The position numbers were made by a program, and so were the translations under genes. This document shows, piece after piece, positions 54,778 through 64,000 of a stretch of 64,000 nucleotides of DNA. Every line of letters begins with the position of its first letter. Position 1 is the first letter of the stretch. The stretch is from Arenicellales bacterium (GTDB taxonomy: Bacteria > Pseudomonadota > Gammaproteobacteria > Arenicellales > JAHEKD01), in assembly GCA_028284225.1 (NCBI GenBank), contig JANQSD010000020.1, forward strand, positions 49,296-113,295. The letters are read 5' to 3'. Below the pieces are notes generated by a model. That model was not told the DNA's origin. It did no database searches and worked only from the letters and a program-made list of their open reading frames with translations.

Positions 54778-56820
54778 TTATTGATTGGTTTGCACACCGA
54801 GCCGGATCTCACTCAATGACCATGGTTTATTCTCAAGTGGCGTTTCTAACTCAACACGAACTGCTTCTAGCCACTGGGGTTGAAAGCGAATTGCTTGTGC
54901 ATATTCACCGAAAATAGGATGGTGAAAATCATAGCGCATCTGGTCAACATTAGCTTCAACCGAATCAGTAAGCTCAAGCCATTGACCATTCTTTAAACCC
55001 CAGATTTTCACGGCCATAGCTTGATATGGATCATTACGCTGATGTACCAGTTCGACCTTTTGCAAATATTGTTCTTTCTTAAAGAAAAAATCTATAACTT
55101 GACCGCTATGTTGAGTTGCTTTCATTTCCCATGATTTCATCACTTCACCATCAACTAATTGAGATACGTCCACATCATCAATATTGGTAGAAATATCAAA
55201 TAAATCTGGAGATAGGGTTTTCTCACCAATAGCAGCTGCATATTCGAACTCATGATAAACATAATAAGGATCAAAGAAAACTCGCTGATATGCCACATCA
55301 TATTGAATCATAATTTGTTCAAACCTGCGTGAATGAAATTTACTACCGTATGTATTCGACATAACAAACGCAACATTTTGCTGTTGGTTGACTAAATCTT
55401 TATAAGGGATTGGCCAACCGTTAAATCTTTCATTATGTACAGGAGAGCAAATGATGTCTTTATTTGTTTCATAGGTAAATCGGTAGGCCAGCCAAAAGGT
55501 TGCATAACAGTAGCTGATCTCATTAATTTCCAACCAGTTGATGATCGGACTTATATCTGCAATATCTGCATGATGTTGTATTTTTTCAGGCTGATTCCAC
55601 TCGCTTAAAAGATCTATGGTGGTAAATATATTGATAGTTATCAAAGCAAATAAATAGATATCAATAAGACGTCGCCCTATTGACCCTAGAATAGAATATA
55701 AAAAACCCACAAGAAACGGAAATGACCAAACCACAGGCAGTAAATAGCGATGATCTAAAGGACCACTGCGTGTATTGATTGCCATTAAAAATATGGAAAC
55801 AATGGTTATAATTAAAAACATATCCGGCCAAGCTAAATCAGGCCATTTCCGTCTAATGATGTTTGAAACAAAATGCTTGAGGCGAAGAATAAATATGAAA
55901 GCCAGGACAACTAAAAAGCTGGCAACCATAAACAACCGAAGTGGTAAACCCCACTCTATGTGCACGGGATAATCAGGATAATATGGTGGGTAAACACCCA
56001 TTGCACCAGGTAAGGCTTGACTGATGACAACGTTATAGAGTCGCTCAAACACTATACTCAGGTCAATACGATTAGTTATTGCATCATATGCACCTTCAAT
56101 ATAGATGATCGCTAAAAAATACGGCAATAATCCAAGCAGAAGACCAGCCATAAACACTAACCCACGAATTAGTCCACGCTTGACATTTCCTGAAAATATA
56201 AAAACTAAAAACGAGGCAGCCACTATGGACAACGTCAACAAATGGTTACTCAAGACAAGTCCGGATATTACACCTGTCATTAAAGACAAAAACAAAGATG
56301 ATGATTTACTCTGATTGACCTTTATAACTAAATAAATAAGGACTGCCGACAAAAATGCTGCTACTGTATATTGCGGCACAAAATAAGCCGATTGATGAAG
56401 CAACCAATACGCTGATGGAATAAACAATAATAATAGGGTTGGCCACCTGTTTTTGTTTTCAATTACATTAACTGTTGCCATGCATAAAATAACCAGGCTA
56501 CTAAGATTGATCAATATTAATGGCAACCTTGCCGACATTGAGCCATTATCAAATATGTTGACAAATAGCGACATGACATAGGCTTCAATAGGAAACTGGT
56601 AAGGCTGACCAGTAAATAACAAAGGATAATGCTGGCCTGTATTGATTGATTCTGCTAACAGCTGTGAGATAGCTTCATCACTGGACACAGGGAGATTATA
56701 GATACTGAGAAAGCTCAGTATAATACGAAAACCAACACCTATTAGTAGCGCGAAGATTAACAAATACAGATGATGCTTATTGAAATCGGTCCAGGCTTGG
56801 TGAATGGTTTTCGGGATCAT
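54778..56820 (-). CDS. GT-C (PMT/ArnT-like) membrane glycosyltransferase with C-terminal soluble domain
   Basis: A 680-residue protein. About ten transmembrane helices occupy residues 17-410, with the acidic first-loop motif NLPVSSDEAISQLLAESI (Asp48, Glu49) typical of GT39/GT83-type enzymes using lipid-linked donors. A long soluble part (410-680) follows; its last 130 residues (FFFKKEQYLQKVELVHQRND ... RVELETPLENKPWSLSEIRL) look like a beta-rich carbohydrate-binding module. Acceptor and donor unknown; probably envelope glycosylation. It stands alone. Confidence 0.8.
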   Translation of the reverse strand: MIPKTIHQAWTDFNKHHLYLLIFALLIGVGFRIILSFLSIYNLPVSSDEAISQLLAESINTGQHYPLLFTGQPYQFPIEAYVMSLFVNIFDNGSMSARLPLILINLSSLVILCMATVNVIENKNRWPTLLLLFIPSAYWLLHQSAYFVPQYTVAAFLSAVLIYLVIKVNQSKSSSLFLSLMTGVISGLVLSNHLLTLSIVAASFLVFIFSGNVKRGLIRGLVFMAGLLLGLLPYFLAIIYIEGAYDAITNRIDLSIVFERLYNVVISQALPGAMGVYPPYYPDYPVHIEWGLPLRLFMVASFLVVLAFIFILRLKHFVSNIIRRKWPDLAWPDMFLIITIVSIFLMAINTRSGPLDHRYLLPVVWSFPFLVGFLYSILGSIGRRLIDIYLFALITINIFTTIDLLSEWNQPEKIQHHADIADISPIINWLEINEISYCYATFWLAYRFTYETNKDIICSPVHNERFNGWPIPYKDLVNQQQNVAFVMSNTYGSKFHSRRFEQIMIQYDVAYQRVFFDPYYVYHEFEYAAAIGEKTLSPDLFDISTNIDDVDVSQLVDGEVMKSWEMKATQHSGQVIDFFFKKEQYLQKVELVHQRNDPYQAMAVKIWGLKNGQWLELTDSVEANVDQMRYDFHHPIFGEYAQAIRFQPQWLEAVRVELETPLENKPWSLSEIRLGVQTNQ

Positions 56821-57240
56821 TTATATCGCGACATCTCCCACAGTCATAGGTATGCAAACAGATTCTTGATACTCAAGCTGTATTAGAAGTAGAAAATAAA
56901 GATAAACAGGAGACAGCACTAAAAACCTGAAGAAATTGAATCATAATGTTTACTCTTGTCGGTAATTCGAAGTAAACGCCGGACATTAACAAAACTTAAT
57001 TATAATATCAAAAATATTTTCAAATTTTTACAAGAAATCTTTTAATAGTATTTAAAAATGCCCTCCACAAAAAGGCACACCGGCTTGATCAACAATCAGC
57101 TTACCAAATAAATTTTAGCTAAGTTCAGGGTTACGTTACTGTGTCACAAATCCGGCACAGTAATTCACTATAAACCATGGTTCGGTCACTGAAGCTCAGT
57201 GCTTCTATAAAACTTTCCTGCATTATGCCTATAAACAGTT
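56821..57240. other. AT-rich gene-free interval
   Basis: A 420-bp stretch between the LysM-solute-binding gene and the glycosyltransferase. It holds a perfect 8-bp inverted repeat TTACTGTG ... CACAGTAA (57136-57163) downstream of the LysM gene, and an AT-rich tract around 57000-57060 that may include the glycosyltransferase promoter. No coding frame supported. Confidence 0.5.
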
Positions 57241-58464
57241 TTAATTAGAATCCAAAATTTGCTGATAAGTCCCGGATGCCTGGCTAGCCTTGATACTTTG
57301 ATTTATTTGCATGATCAACTCCTCAGCGTGTGGATGCTGATTGTGCACCAAGGCATAAAGGTTCTCTGTAGACAGCGGTTTCGAATCAATGATTGAAACC
57401 TTATCAGCAATCTTCATACTTTTAATGGCCGCACGGCCGGTATATTCGTTAACCGCGACAGCATCAACCTGATTTTGTAACAAAAGGCGAAAGCACAGCT
57501 GCACACTACCGGGACGTTTCAGCTGAATCTTGTTTTCAACCAACCAGTTTCTACCATTAGCATCCAGGTCATGAGTAAAGTAACCAGAGGGCCGGCAAAT
57601 GATTTTACCTTTCACATCTGTATCATTGTTATAGGTCATGGGTAAATCTGCATTTGTGAATAGCAAGATTGAAATCTGATAAATTGACTCGGAAAACAAA
57701 AAGTCACTGCACCTTGCATCATCAACGTTGACCGAGCAGTCCGGTTTAAGCCACGGAAAACCGACATCAAAGGAATGCGCTGTCAGCAAAGGGTCTAAAT
57801 GCACAGACCAATCATTAATCCAGGTGGTTTTGTGGCTAACCCGAGCATTTTCATTAAGTGCCGCATCTATTAATTTAGCAACAACCCCATCATTATTGAT
57901 ATTAGGGTCTGCCCAAACTCCATTATCATCACCCGTTAATAAATTCATTGAATTATTGTCAACGACTGTTGAGGTTATCGCTTTAGCCATAACCGCTTTA
58001 AACGTAGTAGGTTGAGTCTGAGTAATCGAAGTTGTTTCAGCTATCGTGTTTTCTGCATCACTACTATCACCTACCTCTAAATCAGTAATCGGGTTTTTAG
58101 TTTCAGGAGACTTCACTGCTGCATGCAACATGGTCAGGTCAAGCTCTCTATCAAAGGCACCTGCAACAGGATAACCATCATCATCAAACTGGCCCGGGAG
58201 AATATCACCATTTTCATCGAGACAGGGAATTCTTAATTTAACCCCGGCATAAAGTAAATTTGGATCCGATCCGATTCGGTCTTGATTAGCTTTAAATAGA
58301 ATAGTCCAATAAGACTCATTATCGTTTTGCGGCCCGAAACCGGCCAGATCGCTAAGGCTGTCACCGGACTGAACTTCATACTCACCGCCACATGGGGTTG
58401 CTTGTACAATCTGTGGAACCAGCCCGAATGCCAGCATTAAAATTACAATCAGCTTCGCTAACAT
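57241..58464 (-). CDS. Periplasmic fusion of LysM domain and family 3 solute-binding domain
   Basis: A 407-residue exported protein. A signal peptide (about 22 residues) is followed by a LysM-type module TPCGGEYEVQSGDSLSDLAG to LRIPC (about 23-80), a linker, then a bacterial extracellular solute-binding type 3 domain (about 125-405: FDVGFPWLKPDCSVNVDDAR, FLFSESIYQISILLFTNADL, QVDAVAVNEYTGRAAIKSMK). LysM would tether it to peptidoglycan. No ABC permease or ATPase is nearby. It lies 15 bp after putA on the same strand, so it is probably cotranscribed. Confidence 0.82.
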   Translation of the reverse strand: MLAKLIVILMLAFGLVPQIVQATPCGGEYEVQSGDSLSDLAGFGPQNDNESYWTILFKANQDRIGSDPNLLYAGVKLRIPCLDENGDILPGQFDDDGYPVAGAFDRELDLTMLHAAVKSPETKNPITDLEVGDSSDAENTIAETTSITQTQPTTFKAVMAKAITSTVVDNNSMNLLTGDDNGVWADPNINNDGVVAKLIDAALNENARVSHKTTWINDWSVHLDPLLTAHSFDVGFPWLKPDCSVNVDDARCSDFLFSESIYQISILLFTNADLPMTYNNDTDVKGKIICRPSGYFTHDLDANGRNWLVENKIQLKRPGSVQLCFRLLLQNQVDAVAVNEYTGRAAIKSMKIADKVSIIDSKPLSTENLYALVHNQHPHAEELIMQINQSIKASQASGTYQQILDSN

Positions 58465-58479
58465 TTTTGATTTGTCGAC

Positions 58480-61400
58480 TTATACACCTGCCAGCAATTT
58501 AGCGTTCCCTCCGGAAGCAGTAGTATCTTCCGAAACAACGCGTTCCTGATAATATAAATGGGGCATATCAGCGGCTGTAAGTAGTGACACTCGTGCACCT
58601 GGCCGGTGTGCTAAAACTTGGCGCAACTCTCGTACATCTTCATTATCACAAACCACCATATCCAGTGACTGCTGCTGACAAATAGTCTGCAGGTCTTGAT
58701 TAACTTCAACGATTTGATCTTTATCCATGCCGTTAGCGACTAACAAACGTTCTACCTCATGAACAATTTCCGGCACAGCAACCTTGGTGGATAGCATCAC
58801 TCTATTTCCTGCAATCGCAGCTAAAAATGCCTGAGTCAATAATGCAATTTCAACATTTTCACCGCCTGCGCATAAAACCGTGCCTCGAGGATGCAGCGAA
58901 TAGGTGTTTCGTTCACCGGTGGGACCTGTTAAGACCCGAGGCTCGCGTATCACTGCTTGTGCCCTGTGGATGGTTTTTGTCAGCAATTCCTTATGCGGCT
59001 TATCAAGCACAGTTGACGCTTCCAAAAAGGAGGCAGCAAGTTTTGGGTCTCTGCCTGTCTGATCGCTAAACGCATCAAGCTTTGGTTTAGTAAAACGATA
59101 CAAATAATGCGGGCCACCTGCCTTGGGCCCGGTTCCGGACAACCCTTCGCCACCAAAAGGCTGCACCCCCACAACTGCACCAATTTGATTTCGGTTCAAA
59201 TAAATATTTCCAACCTTGGCTAATGCACAAATACGATCCATGCGCTCGTCAACCCGGCTGTGCGCACCCAAAGTCAATCCATAACCACTGGCATTAATCT
59301 GCTTGACTACATTATCAAGATGTTTAGCTTTAAAGGTCACTACGTGCAACACCGGTCCAAACACTTCCTTTTTAAGATCGCTAATCTGATCAAGTCGATA
59401 AGCCGCAGCAGGAACATATGTTCCCTGTTGGGTTGCGACAGGCAGACGGGTCTTAAACAGACACCTGCCCTGTGCGTCCAGGTCTTGCATATGATTAAGA
59501 ATAAGTGCTTGCGCCTGTGCATCGATCACCGGACCAATATCGGTGGCTGCATCCCAGCCATCGCCAATGATCAGTTCATTGGTCGCACCTTCCAGCATCA
59601 CCAGCAAATCCTCGGCGATATCCTCTTGCACAACCAAGAGACGCAGTGCTGAACAGCGCTGCCCTGCGCTTTGGAAAGCGGATTGGACGATATCACGTAC
59701 CGCCTGCTCGGGTAATGCAGTGGAATCAACGATCATTGCATTTAAACCGCCTGTCTCTGCAATCAAGGGTGCCGCAGGATCGCCCTTATCAGCCAGGGCC
59801 TGATCGATCATCCGTGCTGTTTCCGTCGAGCCGGTAAAACACACACCCTTTATCCTTGGATCACTGGTCAACGCCGCACCTACCGTCTCACCGTCACCTG
59901 GCAATAAGGCTAAAACTTCTTTTGGCACACCAGCCTGATGAAACAGTTCCACTGCCCGGCAGGCGATTATCGGAGTTTGCTCAGCCGGCTTTGCCAATAC
60001 TGTATTACCAGCAGCCAAAGCAGCCGTGATTTGGCCGGTAAATATAGCCAGTGGAAAATTCCAGGGTGATATACAGACTACAGGGCCTAAAGCGCTGAAT
60101 TGCCCATCGGCAAGTGTAGTTCTTGCCTGGGCGGCGTAATAACGCAAAAAATCTACCGCTTCGCGTACTTCAAGAATGCCGTCTAACCGTGTTTTTCCTG
60201 CTTCGCGGCTTGCAATGGCGATAAATTCTTCTGTATGTTCTTGGTAAAGCTTTGCCACATTTTCAAGCAATCCGGCTCGAAAAGATGCCGTGGTCTGACT
60301 CCAATGAATTGCAGCATCCTGTGCCTGCACAATCCCCTGTTCCACTTCTTCACTGGCAGTATTGGTAACATGACCGACTAAGTCACGGTGGTCAACCGGG
60401 CTATACACAGTTTCGGATTTACCCACTGGGATAACACCATTAATCATAGGCATGGCCTGCCAAGTACAACGCCTGAAGGGCTGCATTTGTCGATCAAGCT
60501 CAGCTTCATCTAACGGGTCATTGATATTCCAGCCTTGTGAATTAACTCTCTTTTCCGCATACAAGTCTTTGGGTAGTGGAATTCTTTCATTTCTGATTTT
60601 CGCTAATGACTCAACAAATGAAATCGGATCACTAACCACTTGATCAATGGGCACATCTTTGTCCAGCACCTGGTTAACAAACGAGCTATTGGCGCCGTTT
60701 TCCAACAGGCGTCTGACAAGATACGCCAGTAGGTCCTTATGTACGCCTACCGGCGCATAAATGCGACAAATCCTGTTAGTTTCATTTTTTACTAGCTCAT
60801 GCATGGCCTCACCCATACCATGCAATCGCTGGAATTCAAATTGCTGACTCTTATCTGCAAGCTCGATAATGGCACTGGCTGTATGAGCGTTGTGCGTAGC
60901 AAACTGAGGATAAATACGCTCTGAGTATTGCAATAATCGTCTGGCACAGGCCAAATAAGAAACATCTGTGGTTTGTTTGCGGGTAAAAACAGGATAGCGG
61001 CTTAACCCCAGAACCTGTGCATTTTTGATTTCCGTATCCCAGTAAGCCCCTTTGACTAACCGCACTGATATCTTGCGGTCTAGATCAGTAGCCAGCTGAT
61101 TGAGCCAGTCTAAAACCTGCAATGCTTGCTTAGAATAGGCTTGAACGACCACCCCAAATCCATCCCATCCTACTAAAGAAGGTGATCGCAATACGGCCTC
61201 GATGACATCCAGGGAAATATCAAGTCGATCCATCTCCTCGGCATCGATATTCAAACCGATATTGGCGGCTCTGGCTTGCTCGGTCAATGCTGCCATGCGT
61301 GGAACAAGCTCACGCATTACCCGATCATGCTGAATATGTTCATAGCGTGGATGTAATGCCGAGAGCTTCACCGAAATACCCGGATTATCATGGACGAAAT

Positions 61401-62094
61401 CGCTGTCAGCGCGCTGTGCAATAGCGCTTATTGCTTTAGAATAAGCCAGAAAATAACGTTGTGCATCGGCCCCGGTACGCGCGGCCTCACCCAGCATGTC
61501 ATAAGAATAGCGATACCCTTTTTTACGCAGTTCGTTGCCATTGTCTATGGCTTCCTCAATCGTGCGACCCAATACGAATTGTTTGCCCATTAGCTTCATG
61601 GCCTCACCCACCGCCACCCGCGCGACCGGCTCACCCAAGCGTTGCACGACTTTAAGCATGGTGTCACCGAGATCTTTTTCCTCACCTTTTTTATTTCTGA
61701 ATACGCGACCACTGAGCATTAGTGCCCAGGTCGTCACATTAACAAAGGGAGAATCCGCACCACCTCGATGCCGTGACCATTCACCGGTGCCAATCTTGTC
61801 ACGAATCAATGCATCCATGGTCAACTCATCCGGTGTGCGCAGATAAGCCTCGGCCAGGCACATTAGAGCTACCCCTTCATCTGTACTCAAGCCATATTCA
61901 GCTAGAAAACTTTCCATCAAACCTGGATCGGCTTCTGAACGAATCTTGCGTACAAGCTCTGCGGCGTGTTCTTGAACCTTAGCCCTTTGTTGAGCGTCAA
62001 GCTGAATAATGTTTAATAGCTCGGTAACGATTTGTTTTTCCGATAAACGGCGTCGTTGGCGAAATTCTGTTCGTAGTTCTGAAAGTTTTTGCAT
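58480..62094 (-). CDS. putA: Bifunctional proline dehydrogenase/glutamate-semialdehyde dehydrogenase PutA
   Basis: Oxidises proline to glutamate through P5C with FAD and NAD. Start 62094 (ATG with AGGGAT 8 nt upstream) gives 1204 residues; a TTG 24 nt earlier is less likely. The proline dehydrogenase barrel (VRLVKGAYWDTEIKNAQVLG ... GMGEAMHELV) is in the first half and the dehydrogenase (CISPWNFPLAIFTGQITAAL ... QSAGQRCSALRLLVVQED with catalytic Cys) in the second. A C-terminal tail follows. No N-terminal ribbon-helix-helix is present, so regulation is probably by the divergent Lrp-type protein. Confidence 0.95.
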   Translation of the reverse strand: MQKLSELRTEFRQRRRLSEKQIVTELLNIIQLDAQQRAKVQEHAAELVRKIRSEADPGLMESFLAEYGLSTDEGVALMCLAEAYLRTPDELTMDALIRDKIGTGEWSRHRGGADSPFVNVTTWALMLSGRVFRNKKGEEKDLGDTMLKVVQRLGEPVARVAVGEAMKLMGKQFVLGRTIEEAIDNGNELRKKGYRYSYDMLGEAARTGADAQRYFLAYSKAISAIAQRADSDFVHDNPGISVKLSALHPRYEHIQHDRVMRELVPRMAALTEQARAANIGLNIDAEEMDRLDISLDVIEAVLRSPSLVGWDGFGVVVQAYSKQALQVLDWLNQLATDLDRKISVRLVKGAYWDTEIKNAQVLGLSRYPVFTRKQTTDVSYLACARRLLQYSERIYPQFATHNAHTASAIIELADKSQQFEFQRLHGMGEAMHELVKNETNRICRIYAPVGVHKDLLAYLVRRLLENGANSSFVNQVLDKDVPIDQVVSDPISFVESLAKIRNERIPLPKDLYAEKRVNSQGWNINDPLDEAELDRQMQPFRRCTWQAMPMINGVIPVGKSETVYSPVDHRDLVGHVTNTASEEVEQGIVQAQDAAIHWSQTTASFRAGLLENVAKLYQEHTEEFIAIASREAGKTRLDGILEVREAVDFLRYYAAQARTTLADGQFSALGPVVCISPWNFPLAIFTGQITAALAAGNTVLAKPAEQTPIIACRAVELFHQAGVPKEVLALLPGDGETVGAALTSDPRIKGVCFTGSTETARMIDQALADKGDPAAPLIAETGGLNAMIVDSTALPEQAVRDIVQSAFQSAGQRCSALRLLVVQEDIAEDLLVMLEGATNELIIGDGWDAATDIGPVIDAQAQALILNHMQDLDAQGRCLFKTRLPVATQQGTYVPAAAYRLDQISDLKKEVFGPVLHVVTFKAKHLDNVVKQINASGYGLTLGAHSRVDERMDRICALAKVGNIYLNRNQIGAVVGVQPFGGEGLSGTGPKAGGPHYLYRFTKPKLDAFSDQTGRDPKLAASFLEASTVLDKPHKELLTKTIHRAQAVIREPRVLTGPTGERNTYSLHPRGTVLCAGGENVEIALLTQAFLAAIAGNRVMLSTKVAVPEIVHEVERLLVANGMDKDQIVEVNQDLQTICQQQSLDMVVCDNEDVRELRQVLAHRPGARVSLLTAADMPHLYYQERVVSEDTTASGGNAKLLAGV

Positions 62095-62278
62095 ATTGGA
62101 TCCCTGTTGCTTGTGCAATTATAGCGAGTCTACGGCTTACAATTCTTGATCTAAGTTAAACCATCTAAATCATCGCGCTATTAAATACCAAACAGAAAGT
62201 CTGAATAGCTTTTTTTAGGTAAAATTTAACCAATAAATACTTTATAATTACATAAATTAAGTCGACTTGGCACGAAAA

Positions 62279-62743
62279 ATGAGAAATAACAATCAACTTG
62301 ACCAATATGAGATAAAAATCTTAGACGAGCTATCAAAAGACGGTCGATTGCCTGTTACGGTTTTAGCTGACCGTATTGGAATTTCCAAAACTCCGTGCCA
62401 AATGCGCCTAAATCGATTGTTGTCTGAGGGTTACATTTTAGGATTTAAGGCCGTTTTGAATCCCCAAAAGTTGGCACTGGGACACACTGCGTTCTTACAA
62501 GTCAAGCTAAAAACGACAACTAAACAAGCCCTGTTTAAGTTTAATCAAGCCGTTAACAAAGTGCCGGAAATTGTACAATGCCACCTAATTGCTTCGTCGT
62601 TTGATTACTTGTTAAAAGTTCGCACTAAAGATATCGATAGTTATCGTAGAGTGTTGACTGAATCGATTTCCACTTTGCCGCATATAGATAACACATCAAC
62701 CCACATATCCTTGCAGGAAATAAAGGACAGCGATTATGCTTAA
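62279..62743 (+). CDS. Lrp/AsnC-family regulator, probable regulator of putA
   Basis: A 154-residue Lrp-type regulator: HTH (NQLDQYEIKILDELSKDGRL, then LADRIGISKTPCQMRLNRLL) and C-terminal RAM domain (LGHTAFLQVKLKTTTKQALF, then VQCHLIASSFDYLLKVRTKD). ATG 62279 is preferred; a TTG at 62267 is also in frame. Divergent from putA with 184 bp between start codons, and so the likely proline-responsive activator. Confidence 0.9.
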   Translation: MRNNNQLDQYEIKILDELSKDGRLPVTVLADRIGISKTPCQMRLNRLLSEGYILGFKAVLNPQKLALGHTAFLQVKLKTTTKQALFKFNQAVNKVPEIVQCHLIASSFDYLLKVRTKDIDSYRRVLTESISTLPHIDNTSTHISLQEIKDSDYA

Positions 62744-62798
62744 ATCTCAATTCATTAGACTCGTCAAAGCAACTTCCAGAAACAATCTAGCTGCAAAT

Positions 62799-63533
62799 TC
62801 AAACGGTTAGTAATCCGTAGATACAGATAACAACCAAGATCAAACCAAGGATGGTTTTAAAGCGATTGCCCTCACCCTGAATCAAATAGTTATGGGCTTT
62901 AAGCCCTAAAACATGTCCAATAGTCACAAACGGCAACATATAGATTGTGTATTTAAATTGCATGTCAATTGCAAAGACTATAAATGTAGATAATTTGATC
63001 ACAACCAAAATAATCCACAGTACAAATAGAGTATCGCGCAAGCGTGATAACTCAACATGGCGCGCAAAGACAGCGGAGATTAGCGGCGCCCCAATCAAGG
63101 AAGTACCACTGGCATAGCCGCCCAGTATTAATAATGTACGGTCAACATAACGATTGTCACTCTTGAAGGTATAGTTAAACACATAGGTCAGACCATAAAT
63201 AAAGGTGATCCCGTATATCATAATAACCAATATGTCACTGGGAAGATTGAGTAAACCCATCACCCCGGCAATTTTAGGGATAAAAATAATCCACAGTGCC
63301 TTTTTTAAATATTCCCAGTCAACATTGTCCAGGCGTTTGTAAAGTGTAATGCAGGAGAAAATCAGCAAATGACTCGCCACAATGGGCAACCAGAACAACG
63401 GATCATTATGAATGATCAGCATCAGGGGCAAGGATAATGCGGCCCCACCGAATCCAATCCCGCTACGCACGAAGCCAGACCAGATAAAAATCAGGCCGAT
63501 TGAGAACAATTGCAATATAGTGACTTCAGGCAT
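62799..63533 (-). CDS. TSUP (TauE/SafE) family permease
   Basis: A 244-residue membrane protein with seven to eight hydrophobic segments and the TSUP N-terminal loop FVRSGIGFGGAALSLPLMLI. The second-half repeat is ILGGYASGTSLIGAPLISAV. TSUP proteins export sulfite, sulfonates or related anions; the substrate is not predictable. It is convergent with the Lrp gene, next to proline catabolism. Confidence 0.85.
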   Translation of the reverse strand: MPEVTILQLFSIGLIFIWSGFVRSGIGFGGAALSLPLMLIIHNDPLFWLPIVASHLLIFSCITLYKRLDNVDWEYLKKALWIIFIPKIAGVMGLLNLPSDILVIMIYGITFIYGLTYVFNYTFKSDNRYVDRTLLILGGYASGTSLIGAPLISAVFARHVELSRLRDTLFVLWIILVVIKLSTFIVFAIDMQFKYTIYMLPFVTIGHVLGLKAHNYLIQGEGNRFKTILGLILVVICIYGLLTV

Positions 63534-63873
63534 TTGTGGGTGGTGCTATCAAAGCCACGATCATAATCGATATACCTTCACCAAATGGATTTTATTGACA
63601 AAAGGTGGGCTGATTTTTAAAAAGTATTAACAAACAATCGATTTAAGAATTAAATATCTTTAATCTATTAATTTTCACAATCATAAATTTTAAACATTTA
63701 CTAACTAACAGATCAGTTTGTTCATCAAACTTAAAACCATAAACCGAATTAGATATTACAATCACTTAATATTGCTCGTTACTAATAATTTTAAATCAGC
63801 TTCTGTGTTATATTCCGATTCAGGGTGGGCTTTAATTATTACATAAAATATAAAGTTCAGTATGGGAGACATT
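63534..63873. other. AT-rich intergenic control region
   Basis: A 340-bp AT-rich interval between the divergent TSUP gene and the secreted protein at the window edge. A TTATATT at about 63809 could be a -10. No gene, repeat or hairpin is convincing. Confidence 0.4.
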
Positions 63874-64000
63874 ATGATGGGCAAAACAAGCCTTTTTTTG
63901 TTATTTACACTTTTCATTTCAGTTATTTCATTCAATGCATTTGCTCAGCAACCGCCACCAGACTTTAACGGTGCGCCGGATGCCACACCCAATGCAGCCG
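63874..64000 (+). CDS. Secreted protein, N-terminal fragment
   Basis: An open frame running off the right edge. ATG 63874 (or 63877) follows GGGAG at 63864-63868. The first 42 residues are a signal peptide (MMGKTSLFLLFTLFISVISF, cleaved after NAFA) and a proline-rich start QQPPPDFNGAPDATPNAA. The family cannot be judged. Confidence 0.7.
   Translation, partial: MMGKTSLFLLFTLFISVISFNAFAQQPPPDFNGAPDATPNAA

Noticed and set aside
54669..54917. 82-codon plus-strand frame after the IS91 remnant
   Set aside because: Its last half is antisense to the glycosyltransferase; only the first 36 codons are unique and no family is recognised. At most a fragment.

Overview
The window reads as one chromosomal stretch of an aerobic, LPS-bearing gammaproteobacterium of moderate GC. 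The evidence is gene content and order. The minus-strand block aroQ-accB-accC-prmA-(zinc-ribbon/DUF3426)-dusB-fis-purH-purD and the block dapF-DUF484-xerC are typical gammaproteobacterial neighbourhoods. cmoA/cmoB, tsaC, nudE, hspQ, zapE, a TolC-type channel, waaA and oxygen-dependent hemF support the same assignment. The PPi-dependent phosphofructokinase, NhaA and the many 2-oxoglutarate oxygenases fit an environmental, possibly marine or methylotroph-related, lineage. I cannot name the genus. TTG start codons recur. No rRNA, tRNA, CRISPR array or intact transposase was seen.

Layout. 0-7 kb: ubiE (cut by the window edge), DUF971 and hemB; an adenylate kinase with a very long lysine-rich, histone H1-like tail; a TIR-bounded repeat; PPi-PFK; an FAD amine oxidase; a DMT permease. 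7-15 kb: cmoBA, a PhyH-type oxygenase, a macrodomain hydrolase, a MITE-like element with an apparent TTA target duplication, rhomboid, ppa, an SdiA-regulated-type protein, TerC and NhaA. 15-21 kb: a metabolic accessory region with an omega-aminotransferase, PatB/MalY, an ICL/PEP-mutase family lyase, and a LysR/Asp-nucleophile hydrolase divergon. 21-25 kb: dapF-DUF484-xerC followed by an InaA-type kinase, a thiamine-binding-type protein and a PnuC-type transporter. 25-33 kb: a cysteine-rich (probably Fe-S) HTH regulator facing a spondin/CHRD protein and an outer-membrane barrel; cysQ; then a LysE exporter / XRE-cupin regulator / BesD-like 2OG oxygenase cluster. 33-43 kb: nudE, zapE, hspQ, tolC, the operon tsaC-acyltransferase-hemF-waaA, and purEK with an overlapping PLA2-like secreted protein. 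42-52 kb: purD, purH, fis, dusB, DUF3426, prmA, accCB, aroQ. 52-64 kb: nitroreductase, YbaK, a hydrolase/CGNR divergon beside an IS91-type remnant, a GT-C glycosyltransferase, a LysM-solute-binding fusion co-oriented with putA, an Lrp-type regulator, a TSUP permease and a truncated secreted protein.

The most striking features are: (i) the adenylate kinase fused to a tail of about 120 residues that is half lysine; (ii) a compact free-amino-acid-oxygenase/exporter/regulator cluster with a perfect 12-bp direct repeat in its control region; (iii) several distinct families of short inverted-repeat elements, whose ends overlap or supply the last codons of waaA, purH and aroQ and the ribosome-binding region of other genes; (iv) a CGNR regulator/hydrolase divergon with a perfect 10-bp inverted repeat between the genes, beside a broken IS91-type transposase; (v) a hairpin that would sequester the ribosome-binding site of the SdiA-regulated-type gene.
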